From positions 1-14,198 of the forward strand of contig JAQBTI010000026.1 of the NCBI GenBank assembly GCA_027624995.1: DNA of 14,198 bases. The letters run 5' to 3'. Each line of letters begins with the position of its first letter. Position 1 is the first letter of the stretch. Below are positions 14,124 through 14,198 of the stretch, piece by piece. The stretch comes from Chloroflexota bacterium (lineage in GTDB: Bacteria > Chloroflexota > Dehalococcoidia > Lucifugimonadales > CATQGZ01). The notes under the pieces were generated by a model, which had not been told where the DNA came from, ran no database searches, and saw nothing but the letters and a program-made list of their open reading frames with translations. A program made the position numbers and the translations under genes.

Positions 14124-14198
14124 ATGAAAGCCGGACTGTTTCTCATGCCGTCGCATCCCCCGGAGCGGGCTACTATCGGCGCCGACCATTACGACCTC
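14124..14198 (+). CDS. LLM-class (luciferase-like) flavin-dependent oxidoreductase, N-terminal fragment
   Basis: Only the first 25 residues are in the window (MKAGLFLMPSHPPERATIGA...DL), and the frame runs off the right edge. The first strand, GLFLMPSHPP, is typical of bacterial luciferase-like monooxygenases, TIM-barrel enzymes that use reduced FMN or F420. ATG 14124 has AAGGGA seven bases upstream and a promoter 45 bases upstream. The substrate cannot be told. Such genes are expanded in several marine Chloroflexota, which fits the suggested origin but does not prove it. Confidence 0.7.
   Translation, partial: MKAGLFLMPSHPPERATIGADHYDL

Noticed and set aside
13740..14146. Minus-strand ORFs starting MPRAFPRRRESI, MWQTGLRL and MRNSPAF
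   Set aside because: Translations of REP-like repeats and of the 5S promoter region; typical false ORFs.

Overview
The window looks like a chromosomal segment of a free-living, fairly GC-rich bacterium. The best guess is Chloroflexota, possibly a SAR202 or other Dehalococcoidia-like lineage. This is an inference from gene style and gene mix (a ClpC/RadA/S1 block, LarA and LarC homologues, a luciferase-like oxidoreductase, Chloroflexota-like EF-Tu and L11 sequences). No 16S gene is present to confirm it. Most of the window is conserved translation and housekeeping machinery on the minus strand. Only the partial genes at the two edges are on the plus strand.

Layout, left to right: the 3' end of a nickel-dependent racemase gene (larA family, +, 2-649); a small zinc-ribbon protein (-, 731-979); a dispersed hairpin repeat (1053-1110); then a long minus-strand operon. 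Read 5' to 3', that operon runs from a promoter near 6396, through a promoter-proximal terminator-like hairpin, tRNA-Thr(UGU), tRNA-Tyr(GUA), tRNA-Thr(GGU), tuf, rpmG, secE, nusG, rplK, rplA, an L10 leader with an intrinsic attenuator, rplJ and rplL. rpoB and rpoC do not follow rplL. Upstream of it lies a second minus-strand block: rpsA (own promoter), clpC (ending in a strong terminator), radA, and larC. At the right end is an isolated 5S rRNA gene with its own promoter, then a short REP-like repeat region, then a divergent promoter reading into the start of a flavin-dependent luciferase-like oxidoreductase that runs off the window.

Functionally, the tuf-to-rplL operon supplies EF-Tu, two tRNA-Thr, tRNA-Tyr, the SecE translocon subunit, the NusG transcription factor and the ribosomal stalk and L1/L11 region. 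The second block supplies ribosomal protein S1, the ClpC unfoldase, the RadA recombination ATPase and LarC, which makes the nickel-pincer cofactor used by LarA-type enzymes such as the one at the left edge.

There is no obvious new defence or mobile system. The points most worth a second look are: long acidic tails on L10 and S1, with S1 domain 2 split by an insertion; a Trp in the otherwise Pro-rich thiopeptide loop of L11; the attenuator-like hairpin just downstream of the tRNA/tuf promoter; two competing copies of one leader segment before rplJ; a probable CUG start for larC; a tRNA-Thr with a bulged T stem; and an orphan 5S gene.
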